This document shows positions 1-8,795 of a stretch of 64,000 nt of DNA, one piece after another. The stretch is from assembly GCF_004137255.1 (NCBI RefSeq), contig NZ_SDWT01000001.1, positions 3,162,001-3,226,000 on the forward strand. Direction: 5' to 3'. The translations under genes and the position numbers were made by a program. The stretch comes from Nocardioides oleivorans (GTDB lineage: Bacteria; Actinomycetota; Actinomycetes; Propionibacteriales; Nocardioidaceae). How positions within the stretch are numbered: the stretch's first letter is position 1; every line of letters begins with the position of its first letter. The notes under the pieces are model-generated. The model searched no databases and was not told the DNA's origin. It saw nothing but the letters and a program-made list of their open reading frames with translations.

Positions 1-1
1 C

Positions 2-3000
2 GGCGCCTCGCACCCGCACGTGCTGGTCGAGCGGGCCGCCGAGCACGGGATGGACACCCTCGCCCTCACCGACCGCGACGGCACCTACGGCGCCGTCAGG
101 TTCGTCCGGGCGGCGCAGCGTGCCGGGATGCGTCCGGTGCTCGGCGTCGACCTCGCGGTGGCACCGACCGGTGCGCTGGGCGGTCCGTCCCGCGACGCAG
201 GCCGCCCCGCCCCTCGTCGTACGCCGGCACGGGGCGGCGCGGTGCGCGACACCTCCCTCGAGCAGGGCGGCCACCCGCGGGTGACCTTCCTGGCCAGCGG
301 CCGGTCCGGCTGGGCGGCGCTGTGCCGGATGGTGTCCGCGGTCCACCTGTCCGGTGAGCGCGGTCGTCCGGTGGCGACCCTCGAGGTGCTCGGGCCGTGG
401 CTCGCCGGCGGGGACCTCCTGGTGCTGCTCGGGCCCTCCTCGGAGCTCGGCCTCGCCGCCACCCGAAGGCGCGACGACCTCGGGCTCGCCACGATCGCGC
501 CGTGGCTCGACCTGCTGCCGCGCGACAACGTCGTCGTCGAGCTGGTCTCCCACCGGCTCGGCGGCCGACCGGGGGAGTGGGGGCCGGGCACCGCGCCCCA
601 CGCGGCCCGGATGGCCGGCATCGCCCGGAGCGCCGGGCTCGCGACCGTGCTGACCAACGCCGTGCGCTACGCCGACCGACTCGACGCGCCGACCATCGAC
701 GTGCTCGACGCCGCCCGTCGACTCGTCCCGCTGGGGTCGGCCAACCTCCGCGACGTCGGCCCCGGTGGTGTCCGCGGCAACGCCGAGGGCTTCCTGAAGT
801 CCGGCAAGCAGATGCACGACGTCGCCGAGGAGGTCTGCCGCCTCGCCGGGCTCGGTGACAGCGAGCTGGAGGCCCGGCGCCTGCTCGCCCGCACCCGGTT
901 GGTGGCCGACCGGTGCGCGATGGACCCGCGTGCCGACCTGGGCATCGGCGAGGTGCACCTCCCCGAGCTCGAGCTGTCCGACGCGACGGCGTCGTCCGCC
1001 GACGGCGCGCTGCGCCGGCGGTGCGAGGCGGCGATCGGGTGGCGCTACGGCACCGGCCCGAAGCAGGTGGTGTGGAAGCGGATCGACGACGAGCTCGAGG
1101 TCATCGCCGCGCTGGGCTACGCGTCGTACTTCCTCACCGTCGCCGACGTCACCGACCTCATCGCCGCGAGGGGCATCCGCCGGGCGGCCCGCGGGTCCGG
1201 CGCCGGCAGCGTCGTCAACTACCTCCTCGGCATCTCCGGGGTCGACCCGATCCGCCACGGCCTGCTGATGGAGCGCTTCCTGTCCCCGCTGCGGGTCTCG
1301 CTGCCCGACATCGACATCGACGTCGAGTCGGCCCGGCGCGAGGAGGTCTACCGCGCGATCCTCGACCGCTTCGGCGGCGAGCGGTGTGCCGCGGTCTCGA
1401 TGATGGACACCTACCGCGTGCGCCACGCCGTGCGCGACGTCGGGGCCGCGCTCGGCATGCCACCGGGCGAGGTCGACGCGATCGCCAAGGCGTTCCCGCA
1501 CATCCGGGCGCGTGACGCGCGGATGGCGCTGCGCGACCTGCCGGAGCTGCGGGTGAGTGGACTGGGCGACGGTGCCCTCGACCACTTCTTCGGGCTCGTC
1601 GAGCGGCTCGACGGGCTGCCCCGCCACATCGCCATGCACCCGTGCGGGGTCCTGCTGTCCGACGCCACGCTTCTCGACCGCACGCCGGTCGAGGCCTCGT
1701 GGGCGGGCTTCCCGATGAGCCAGTTCGACAAGGACGACGTCGAGGACCTCGGGCTGCTCAAGCTCGACGTGCTGGGCATCCGGATGCAGTCCGCGATGGC
1801 CCACGCCGTCGCCGAGATATCCCGCGTCGACGGCGTCCACATCGACCTCGACGACGAGGTGCAGGTGCCCTTCGACGACACCACGACCTACGACATGATC
1901 AGCTCCGCCAAGACCCTCGGCGTCTTCCAGATCGAGTCGCCGGGGCAGCGCGAGCTCGTCGGCAAGTCCGGCATCGAGAGCTTCGACGACATCATCACCG
2001 ACATCTCGCTGTTCCGGCCCGGCCCGGTCCAGAGCGACATGGTCACGCCCTACCTCGAGGCCAAGCACGGGTGGGCCGAGCCGCACTACCTCCACGACGA
2101 CCTCCGCCCGATCCTGGAGGGCACCCGCGGAGTGGTGGTGTTCCACGAGCAGGTCATCGAGATCATCGCCCGGTTCGCCGGCGTCCCCTACGACGAGGCC
2201 GACGAGGTGCGGCGCGCGCTCGGCACCACGGCCGGGATGGCGACCACGAAGACGTGGTTCTACGCCCGCGCCGCCGCGCTGGGCTACGACGAGCCGCTCG
2301 TCGCGCAGCTCTGGGCGGTCCTGGAGGCGTTCGCGTCGTTCGGCTTCTGCAAGGCCCACGCCGCGGCGTTCGCGCTCCCGACCTACCAGTCGGCTTGGCT
2401 CAAGGCCCACTGGCCGGCCCACTTCCTGGCCGGCGTGCTCACCCACGACCCGGGGATGTACCCCAAGCGGCTGATCCTCGACGACGCGCGCCAGCTCGGT
2501 GTCGGCGTGCTCGGCCTCGACGTCAACGCCAGCTCGTCGGACTACTCGGTCGAGCGCGGTGCGTCGGAGGAGGGGCACGCGATCCGGCTCTCGCTCACCG
2601 ACGTGAAGGGGATCAGCGCGGCCGAGGTGGCGCGGGTCGTCGAGGCCCGCGCCGGCTCGCCCTACGTCTCCCTGTCCGACTTCTTCCACCGCGCCCGCGT
2701 CTCCCGGCCGATCCTCGAGCGGCTGGTGCTGGCCGGCGGGTTCGACGGCGTCTACGGCATCGGCTCGGGCGAGCACCCGGTGACGCGGCGGGGCCGGGTG
2801 ACCCGCCGCGACCTGCTGCTCCAGGTCGCCGAGCTCGACCTCCACGCGCGCTCGCTCGAGCGCGCCTCACGCGCCCGGGGCCTGTCGCGCGGTCGTACGC
2901 CGTCGCCCTCCACCGTCGCGGCCGCGGAGGCGGCGCGGCGCAACAGCTCCGACGCCACGACGCGAGGGGGCGCGGAGACGACCGAGCGGCACGCCCTCGC

Positions 3001-3760
3001 CGACGGCGGCGTGTGGGCACGCGCAGCCGCCCAGTCGCAGGCGAGCCGCCCGGTGGTCGAGGCCGAGTCGGTCCAGCTGACCCTCCGCCTCGGGGACGAG
3101 CCGGGGGAGCCGGGGGAGCGCCCGACCGGCCTGCCGGAGATGACCAGCGTCGAACGGATGCGCGCCGAGCTCGAGATCCTCGGCCTCGACGTCACCCAGC
3201 ACGCCATCGCCGCCTACGACGAGTTCCTCGACGCGCTGGGCGTGACCCGCAGCCGCGACCTGCTGCAACGACGGAGCAGGTCGGAGCTCCTGGTGGCGGG
3301 CGTCAAGGTCGCCACCCAGACGCCACCGATCCGGTCGGGTCGCCGCGTGGTGTTCCTGACCGTCGACGACGGCAGCGGCCCGGTCGACGCGACGTTCTTC
3401 GAGGACGCCCAGGGCCCGTTCGCCGTCACCGTCTTCTCGTCGTGGCTGCTGCTGGTGCGCGGCGAGCTCCGCCGGACCGGGCGCCGCGGCGTCTCCGTGC
3501 GGGCCACCGGGGCCTGGGAGCTGCCACCGCTCCACGCGCTGTGGCAGCGCGCCCGCTCGAGCGAGGAGGGTCTCGCGCTGGTGCGCGCCGAGCTGGTGCG
3601 ACCCCGCGTGCCGGCCGCGGCCGAACCCGCCCACCGGCGCGTGCTCGTCCACAGCAGCGGCTTCCAGCTCTCGCCCTACGCCGACGTCCGGCCCGCCGGC
3701 GACGCCGCCAAGGACGTCGCGCGCCACTTGTGGCACCGCAGCCCCGGGAGCCCGGGATGA
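2..3760 (+). CDS. dnaE2: Error-prone DNA polymerase III alpha subunit DnaE2 (ImuC), 5' end missing
   Basis: Translesion replicative-type polymerase of the DnaE2/ImuC family, which makes SOS mutations with ImuA'/ImuB in actinobacteria. The frame is open to the left edge and reads GASHPHV before the first GTG at 20, so that GTG is an internal codon and the true start lies upstream. 1252 residues are visible: PHP-like domain first, then GSGAGS (about 399-404) and the catalytic palm motif LPDIDIDV (about 434-441), the FGFCKAHA region, helix-hairpin-helix, and an OB-fold domain (FLTVDDGSGPVDATFFED, near 1115). The PHP motif reads TDRDG where DnaE1 in this window has TDHG, so a probable metal ligand is lost. 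Distinguished from DnaE1 (at 35249) by the short PHP region and the missing clamp-rich insert. Neighbours include dinB. Confidence 0.95.
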   Translation, partial: GASHPHVLVERAAEHGMDTLALTDRDGTYGAVRFVRAAQRAGMRPVLGVDLAVAPTGALGGPSRDAGRPAPRRTPARGGAVRDTSLEQGGHPRVTFLASGRSGWAALCRMVSAVHLSGERGRPVATLEVLGPWLAGGDLLVLLGPSSELGLAATRRRDDLGLATIAPWLDLLPRDNVVVELVSHRLGGRPGEWGPGTAPHAARMAGIARSAGLATVLTNAVRYADRLDAPTIDVLDAARRLVPLGSANLRDVGPGGVRGNAEGFLKSGKQMHDVAEEVCRLAGLGDSELEARRLLARTRLVADRCAMDPRADLGIGEVHLPELELSDATASSADGALRRRCEAAIGWRYGTGPKQVVWKRIDDELEVIAALGYASYFLTVADVTDLIAARGIRRAARGSGAGSVVNYLLGISGVDPIRHGLLMERFLSPLRVSLPDIDIDVESARREEVYRAILDRFGGERCAAVSMMDTYRVRHAVRDVGAALGMPPGEVDAIAKAFPHIRARDARMALRDLPELRVSGLGDGALDHFFGLVERLDGLPRHIAMHPCGVLLSDATLLDRTPVEASWAGFPMSQFDKDDVEDLGLLKLDVLGIRMQSAMAHAVAEISRVDGVHIDLDDEVQVPFDDTTTYDMISSAKTLGVFQIESPGQRELVGKSGIESFDDIITDISLFRPGPVQSDMVTPYLEAKHGWAEPHYLHDDLRPILEGTRGVVVFHEQVIEIIARFAGVPYDEADEVRRALGTTAGMATTKTWFYARAAALGYDEPLVAQLWAVLEAFASFGFCKAHAAAFALPTYQSAWLKAHWPAHFLAGVLTHDPGMYPKRLILDDARQLGVGVLGLDVNASSSDYSVERGASEEGHAIRLSLTDVKGISAAEVARVVEARAGSPYVSLSDFFHRARVSRPILERLVLAGGFDGVYGIGSGEHPVTRRGRVTRRDLLLQVAELDLHARSLERASRARGLSRGRTPSPSTVAAAEAARRNSSDATTRGGAETTERHALADGGVWARAAAQSQASRPVVEAESVQLTLRLGDEPGEPGERPTGLPEMTSVERMRAELEILGLDVTQHAIAAYDEFLDALGVTRSRDLLQRRSRSELLVAGVKVATQTPPIRSGRRVVFLTVDDGSGPVDATFFEDAQGPFAVTVFSSWLLLVRGELRRTGRRGVSVRATGAWELPPLHALWQRARSSEEGLALVRAELVRPRVPAAAEPAHRRVLVHSSGFQLSPYADVRPAGDAAKDVARHLWHRSPGSPG

Positions 3761-3766
3761 AGCCAC

Positions 3767-3772
3767 TAGGGT
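3767..3772 (+). promoter_or_regulatory. -10-like hexamer TAGGGT before the methyltransferase gene
   Basis: TAGGGT lies 7 bases before the ATG at 3780 and there is no room for a ribosome binding site after it, so the transcript would start at or next to the ATG (leaderless). Inferred from position and hexamer only. Confidence 0.45.
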
Positions 3773-3779
3773 TGACGGC

Positions 3780-4517
3780 ATGGCCCAGCCCTCTGCCAGC
3801 GACCGCCGCCAGTCCGTCCGCGCGGGCGTGGTCTGGGACGGCGTACGCCGCCTCCTCGAGGCCGACGGCAGCGAGCACGCCCGCATCGTCGACATCGGCG
3901 GCGGCACCGGAGGCTTCGCCGTGCCGCTGGCCGAGCTGGGGCACTCCGTGCAGGTCATCGACCCCAGCCCCGACGCCCTCGCCTCGCTCGACCGGCGCGC
4001 CCGCGAGCGCGGCGTCGCCGACCAGGTCACCGGCCAGCAGGGCGACCTGTCCGACCTCGCCACCCTGGTCGACGAGGCCGACCTGGTCCTGTGCCACGGC
4101 GTGCTCGAGATGGTCGACGATCCCGCGGCGGCCCTGTCCGCGATCGCCGGGGTGCTGCGCCCGGGCGGGCACCTCAGCCTGCTCGTGGCCCAGCGTCACG
4201 CCGCGGTCATCGCGCGCGCCATGGCCGGTCACTTCCAGGCCGCCCGCGAGCTGCTCGACGACGAGGTCGACGCGGGTGCCACGAGCCGCGGCGGTCAGCG
4301 GTTCACCCACGACCAGCTCGTCGACCTGCTCGAGGCGGCCGGCCTGCAGGCGTCCGCGGTCCAGGCGGTCCGGGTCTTCGCCGACCTGGTGCACGGGAGC
4401 CTGCTCGACCTCGAGCCCGGCGCGACCGCGGCCCTGGTCGAGCTCGAGCGTGCCGTGGCCACCCGGCCGGAGTACCTCCCGCTCGCCGCGCAGCTGCACG
4501 TCATCGCCGCTCGCTGA
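3780..4517 (+). CDS. Class I SAM-dependent methyltransferase
   Basis: 245-aa cytosolic methyltransferase of the Rossmann type. Motif I is clear (VDIGGGTGGFAVPLA, residues about 36-50), followed by the acidic ribose-binding residue in QVIDPSPDAL, and post-I/motif II segments (DLVLCHGVLEMVDDP, then LRPGGHLSLLVA). The arrangement resembles small-molecule or tRNA wobble-uridine carboxymethyl (CmoM/SmtA-like) methyltransferases, but the substrate cannot be read from sequence. It sits between dnaE2 and dinB on the same strand, 19 bp after dnaE2 and 33 bp before dinB. Start is the ATG with the leaderless-type hexamer upstream. Confidence 0.85.
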   Translation: MAQPSASDRRQSVRAGVVWDGVRRLLEADGSEHARIVDIGGGTGGFAVPLAELGHSVQVIDPSPDALASLDRRARERGVADQVTGQQGDLSDLATLVDEADLVLCHGVLEMVDDPAAALSAIAGVLRPGGHLSLLVAQRHAAVIARAMAGHFQAARELLDDEVDAGATSRGGQRFTHDQLVDLLEAAGLQASAVQAVRVFADLVHGSLLDLEPGATAALVELERAVATRPEYLPLAAQLHVIAAR

Positions 4518-4550
4518 GACCGGCGCCGGCCCGGGTGCCGGGGGTGCGGC

Positions 4551-5732
4551 ATGACCGACACCCCGATCCTGCACGTCGACATGGACGCGTTCTACGCCTC
4601 CGTCGCTCTGCGCGAGCGCCCCGACCTGGTCGACCAGCCGGTGGTGGTCGGCGGCAGCGGGCGGGGCGTGGTGCTGGCGGCCAACTACGTCGCGCGGCGC
4701 TACGGCGTGCGCTCGGCGCTGCCGATGACCCGCGTACGCCGCCTGTGCCCGCACGTCGTCGTCCTGCCGCCCGACTACGACACGTTCACCAGCGTCTCGG
4801 CCTCGGTCATGGAGACGTTCCGCGAGGTCACGCCGATCGTCCAGGCGGTCTCGCTCGACGAGGCCTTCCTCGACGTCCGGGGGTCCGTCCGGCGGCTCGG
4901 CGCACCGGTCGTGATCGCCGAGCAGCTGCGCTCGGCCATCCACGACGAGCAGGGGATCACCTGCTCGGTCGGCGTCGCGGCGACCGTGTCGGTGGCCAAG
5001 CTGGCGAGTCGCCGCGCCAAGCCCGACGGAGTGATCGTGGTGCCGCCCTCGGAGGTCACGACCTTCCTCCACCCGCTCGACGTCGGTGAGCTCTACGGCG
5101 TGGGGGAGAAGACGCAGGCCCTCCTCCAGCGTTTCGGCCTGGTCACCGTGGGCGACGTCGCCCACACGCCCGTGCGCACCCTGCAGCGCGCCGTCGGACA
5201 CCATCTCGGGAGCCACCTCCACGACCTGGCATGGGGCACCGACCGCGGCGACCTCACCCCGACCGCCGGCCCCCACGAGCCCGAGCGGTCGATGGGTGCG
5301 GACGAGACCTTCTCCCGTGACACCGACGACCGCGACGTGATCGTGCGCGAGCTGCTGCGGCTCTCCGCCCGGGTGGCGGGCCGGATGCGCGCCGCCGGGG
5401 TGGCCGGACGCACGATCACCCTGAAGGTGCGGTTCGCCGACTTCACCACCATCACCCGCTCGCGCACGATGTCCGAGGCCACCGACGTGACCGTCGAGAT
5501 CCACCGCGCCGTGACGCGCCTCTACGACGCGCTCGGCCTGCAGCGCGCGCGCCTGCGCCTGGTCGGCGTACGCGTCGAGGGGCTGGTGCCGCGCTCGACC
5601 GTGCACCGCCAGCTGGTGCTCGGCGAGCCGGAGCACGGATGGGCGGAGGCCGATCGCGCCGTCGACCTGGCCACCCGGAGGTTCGGCTCGGCCGCCGTCC
5701 GGCCCGCGAGCCTGGTCGTCGAGCGGGCCTGA
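4551..5732 (+). CDS. dinB: DNA polymerase IV (Y-family translesion polymerase)
   Basis: 393-aa Y-family polymerase that bypasses DNA lesions. Palm motifs are intact: HVDMDAFYASV (residues about 6-16, first catalytic Asp) and SLDEAFLDV (about 102-110, second Asp-Glu pair); the fingers sequence GVVLAANYVARRYGVRS follows the palm start. Helix-hairpin-helix thumb (YGVGEKTQALLQRFGLVTVGDVA) and a C-terminal little-finger domain are present. A near-clamp-binding sequence RQLVLGE lies about residue 353, degenerate compared with the usual QLxLF. Overlap with dnaE2 neighbourhood suggests a damage-tolerance locus. ATG start follows a G-rich stretch (gggggtgcggc). Length is normal for actinobacterial DinB. 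Confidence 0.93.
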   Translation: MTDTPILHVDMDAFYASVALRERPDLVDQPVVVGGSGRGVVLAANYVARRYGVRSALPMTRVRRLCPHVVVLPPDYDTFTSVSASVMETFREVTPIVQAVSLDEAFLDVRGSVRRLGAPVVIAEQLRSAIHDEQGITCSVGVAATVSVAKLASRRAKPDGVIVVPPSEVTTFLHPLDVGELYGVGEKTQALLQRFGLVTVGDVAHTPVRTLQRAVGHHLGSHLHDLAWGTDRGDLTPTAGPHEPERSMGADETFSRDTDDRDVIVRELLRLSARVAGRMRAAGVAGRTITLKVRFADFTTITRSRTMSEATDVTVEIHRAVTRLYDALGLQRARLRLVGVRVEGLVPRSTVHRQLVLGEPEHGWAEADRAVDLATRRFGSAAVRPASLVVERA

Positions 5733-5843
5733 CGGGCGCCGCCGGTGACACGGATCCACCCACGGTGGGGTGAATTTTCGGAGGACGCCTACCGTACGCC
5801 CGGGAGCGTGCCTAGACTTGCGCTCGAGAGGTGAGGAGGAACG

Positions 5844-6290
5844 ATGGAGCTCTCCGAGGAAGAACTGCGACTGCTCGAGCAGATGGAGCGCGCTCTCGTC
5901 GAGGAGGACCCGAAGCTGGCCTCCACGCTGCGTGGCACCTCGTTCCAGCGAGCCGCCCGCCGTCGGGTCGTGCTCGGCGCCGTCATCCTCCTCGTGGGCA
6001 TCGGCCTCCTGATCGCAGCAGTGCTGATCGACGTGAGCACCGTCCTCCAGACCGTCCTCGGTGTCCTCGGCTTCGTGGTGATGCTCGGCGGTGCGGTCCT
6101 CGCCCTCACCTCGGCCCGTCACCCGGGTCACGCGAACCCCACCGTCCGCGCCTCCGGCAAGTCCGGACTCGGCGTCGTCGACGGTGGCCGCCAGCACCGC
6201 CCGGGGCGCTCGTCCCGCCAGCGGTCGGGCAGCCCCTTCATGGAGCGCATGGAGGAGCGGTGGCGTCGCCGCCGCGAGCGCGGCCTCTGA
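5844..6290 (+). CDS. DUF3040 membrane protein
   Basis: 148-aa member of the actinobacterial DUF3040 family, function unknown. N-terminal amphipathic segment MELSEEELRLLEQMERALVEE with LASTL motif is the family signature, followed by two predicted membrane helices (about residues 48-67 and 72-93) and a basic, Arg-rich cytoplasmic tail ending in MEERWRRRRERGL. The family is often found near mraZ/dcw genes and dinB in actinobacteria, as here. A good ribosome binding site (gaggagga) precedes ATG, and a possible -10 hexamer TAGACT lies at 5813-5818. Confidence 0.9.
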   Translation: MELSEEELRLLEQMERALVEEDPKLASTLRGTSFQRAARRRVVLGAVILLVGIGLLIAAVLIDVSTVLQTVLGVLGFVVMLGGAVLALTSARHPGHANPTVRASGKSGLGVVDGGRQHRPGRSSRQRSGSPFMERMEERWRRRRERGL

Positions 6291-6311
6291 GCTTCACACC
6301 CTCGCACCACG

Positions 6312-6342
6312 AACGAGCCCGGCCGGATCGGCTGGGCTCGTT
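6312..6342. terminator. Bidirectional hairpin between convergent DUF3040 and transglutaminase genes
   Basis: Nine-base arms aacgagccc / gggctcgtt enclose a 13-base loop in the 126-bp gap between two convergent genes. No U-tract follows on either strand, so efficiency is uncertain. A perfect 14-bp palindrome (gacccggccgggtc, 6364-6377) lies beside it. Confidence 0.5.
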
Positions 6343-6416
6343 GCACGTCCGGACGACTGAGCGGACCCGGCCGGGTCGGACGACAGCCGGAGCCGGAAGC
6401 CGCCCGCCCGACCGGA

Positions 6417-8795
6417 TCAGCCGACGAGCTCGTCGGCCGTCCGGGTCGACTCGTGGTCGGTGGTGGTCTCGGCCTGGCTCGACCGCGCGCGGGGGCGCCA
6501 CGACGTACGCCGCCCCACGACCGAGGCGGGCCACCACGCGGCGCGTCGTGCCTCGCGCGGCGTGACGCCGGCGGCGAGGGACTCCTCCACGAGAGCCAGG
6601 TCGGCGGCGAACCGGTCAGCGGTGAAGGTCTCCGGGTCGCGGGCGTAGCGGCTGCGCTCGAGCGCTTGGACGAGCCGGTCGAGGGAGGCCGCGGCCTCGG
6701 GCGCCTGGTCGCGCCCGCGACGCGGACGGTCGGGTCGTTCGCCACTCCCGACCGGGGTGGCGAGCAGGCGTCCGAGCCACTCGCCGGCCCGCCTCGGTGA
6801 GCGCCCGGTGGGCCAGGCGTGACCCAGGTCGCGCGCGACGTCGCGCAGCTCGACCCAGAGGTCCTCGATGTCGCCGCCGAGGCGCCGGCGCCGACGGGCC
6901 CCGCGCACGAGGCGCGGCGTCATCAGCAGCAGCGCCAGCACGACGAGTCCGAGGAGCCCGGCGAGCACCGGCACCCACGGGATCGAGCTGGTGTCGTCGG
7001 TGGCCGACTCGGCGGCGGGGTCGGCGGTCTCGCCGCGGTCGGGCAGCAGCTCGGTCGAGCGGCTCGCGCTGGGCGAGGGCTCCTCGGTGATCGGCGCGAA
7101 CTCCGCCGAGGTGTAGCCGGGGACGCCGGAGGCGCGGTCGGCGGGCGTCGGCTCGAACCGCACCCAGCCGGAGCCCGGGAAGTACAGCTCGGGCCAGGCG
7201 TGGAGGTCGTGCGCGGAGAACTCCCACGAGCCGTTGGTGGACTTCTCCGGCTCGAGGAAGCCCACGGCCACGCGGCTCGGGATGCCGATGACGCGCGCCA
7301 TGATCGCCATCGACGCGGCGAACTGCTCGCAGTAGCCGACCCGGTCGTTGAGGAAGGCCATCAGGTCGGCACCACCGTTGCCGGCGGACTCGACCTGGCT
7401 CACGTCGTAGCGGAACCCGCCGTCCTGGCGGAACCACTGCTGCAGCAGCTGGGCCTTCTGGAAGCGGGTGGGGGCATCGGCGGTGACGCTCGCGGCGAGC
7501 CGGCGGATCTCGTTGTTGAGCGACGGCGGCACCTCGCTGAAGATGCCGGCCACCGAGCCCGCACCGGAGACCGCGCTGTTCATGGAGTCGGCGTCGTAGG
7601 TGAGCTGGACGCCGGTGAAGTCGTAGGTGCGGTCGGCGGTCGTGACGTCGTCGTTGGCGCCGATGAAGTCGCGGGTGTTCACGTCGAAGCGCCAGTCGGT
7701 GCCCGCCGAGATCTGGGTGACCTGCTCGGTGGTCGGCAGCCACGTCGAGGCGAAGTCGGGGCCGACGCGCACGTCGTAGGTGGACTCCTTGCGCGGCACG
7801 TCCTGCGCGACTCCGTCGAGCGCCGGCATCAACCCGGTCGCGGTCTGCGTCTCGGGGATCTCGCGATCGCCCGGCGTCCACGACGAGCCGTTGAAGCGGG
7901 AGAGCACCGAGATCCGGAAGTACGACGGCTTCGGACCGGTCGTGGTGACCCAGAGCAGGGGGACGTCCTGGCCGCGCTGCAGGTCGCGGCGCAGGTCGAT
8001 CATCGGGTCCTTGACCTCGACCTCGCGGGTGCCCGGGCCGTTGCCGTCGAAGACGCTCATGCTCATCGTCGGAACGGCGACGGGGACCACGACGGCCAGC
8101 GCGATCGCCGCGGCACCCAGGGCGAGCGCGGTGTTGCCGATCGCGCCCGTGCGCACGGAGAACGAGCCCTTCTCGCCATCGGGCGCGCGACCCCAGCTGG
8201 AGACGTGGTCGCTGTGCTGGAGGAAGACGGTGGTGAGGAAGAGGCCGGCGATGACGATGAAGAGCCACCACGACACGGCCTCGCCGGTCACCGCGACCGG
8301 GAGGGTGTACGCCGCCAGCAGCGCGAGCCCGGCCACCGGTGCGCGGCGCAGGGTGCAGGCGAGGACGTCGACGAGCCACACCACGAGCGCGCCGCCGATG
8401 AGCAGCAGCGGGTGCACCGGCGGGACCCCGGCCTGCACCGGTGCGGCGTAGTTGCGCGAGGTCTCGAACGCGTCCTGCACGGCCAGCACGAACGAGTCGA
8501 CGGTGGCGGGCGTCGGGACCGGTGAGCCGGTGACGGTGCCGAGCACGAGCAGGGCGCCGACGACGAGCTGGCCGGCGATGATCACGACTGCGGGCAGGCG
8601 GCTCCAACGGGCCACGGCACCGCCGCCGGCCAGCACGACGCCGATCAGGAGGAGCGGGATGCCGACCTCGGCGAAGTCCGAGGTGAGGACCCGCCACGAC
8701 AGGACCGTGGTCCACGCCGCGAGCAGGGCGATCCCGGCGACGCGCAGCTGGTGCGGGAGCGAGCTCCAGGTGGACGACGCGATCGACGACCTCAT
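6417..8795 (-). CDS. TgpA-family transglutaminase-like membrane protein
   Basis: 792-aa protein with an N-terminal block of membrane helices (residues about 12-250, DUF3488-like), an extracytoplasmic transglutaminase core, another membrane helix (WVPVLAGLLGLVVLALLLM) and a cytoplasmic C-terminal domain (DUF4129-like). The Cys-His-Asp site is visible: Cys in VGYCEQFAASMAIM, His in FSAHDLHAWPEL, and the following E/D region in GWVRFEPTP. Start is the ATG at 8795, which overlaps the DUF58 stop (ATGA), implying translational coupling; the frame continues upstream inside DUF58 but that is not coding. Last gene of a moxR-DUF58-transglutaminase operon, a set linked to envelope or complex maturation in other bacteria; substrate unknown. 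Confidence 0.9.
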   Translation of the reverse strand: MRSSIASSTWSSLPHQLRVAGIALLAAWTTVLSWRVLTSDFAEVGIPLLLIGVVLAGGGAVARWSRLPAVVIIAGQLVVGALLVLGTVTGSPVPTPATVDSFVLAVQDAFETSRNYAAPVQAGVPPVHPLLLIGGALVVWLVDVLACTLRRAPVAGLALLAAYTLPVAVTGEAVSWWLFIVIAGLFLTTVFLQHSDHVSSWGRAPDGEKGSFSVRTGAIGNTALALGAAAIALAVVVPVAVPTMSMSVFDGNGPGTREVEVKDPMIDLRRDLQRGQDVPLLWVTTTGPKPSYFRISVLSRFNGSSWTPGDREIPETQTATGLMPALDGVAQDVPRKESTYDVRVGPDFASTWLPTTEQVTQISAGTDWRFDVNTRDFIGANDDVTTADRTYDFTGVQLTYDADSMNSAVSGAGSVAGIFSEVPPSLNNEIRRLAASVTADAPTRFQKAQLLQQWFRQDGGFRYDVSQVESAGNGGADLMAFLNDRVGYCEQFAASMAIMARVIGIPSRVAVGFLEPEKSTNGSWEFSAHDLHAWPELYFPGSGWVRFEPTPADRASGVPGYTSAEFAPITEEPSPSASRSTELLPDRGETADPAAESATDDTSSIPWVPVLAGLLGLVVLALLLMTPRLVRGARRRRRLGGDIEDLWVELRDVARDLGHAWPTGRSPRRAGEWLGRLLATPVGSGERPDRPRRGRDQAPEAAASLDRLVQALERSRYARDPETFTADRFAADLALVEESLAAGVTPREARRAAWWPASVVGRRTSWRPRARSSQAETTTDHESTRTADELVG

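Noticed and set aside
1642-4554. 970-codon frame spanning dnaE2 and the methyltransferase
   Set aside because: Arg/Pro/Ala-only translation with no family likeness; it runs through two well-supported genes in another frame.
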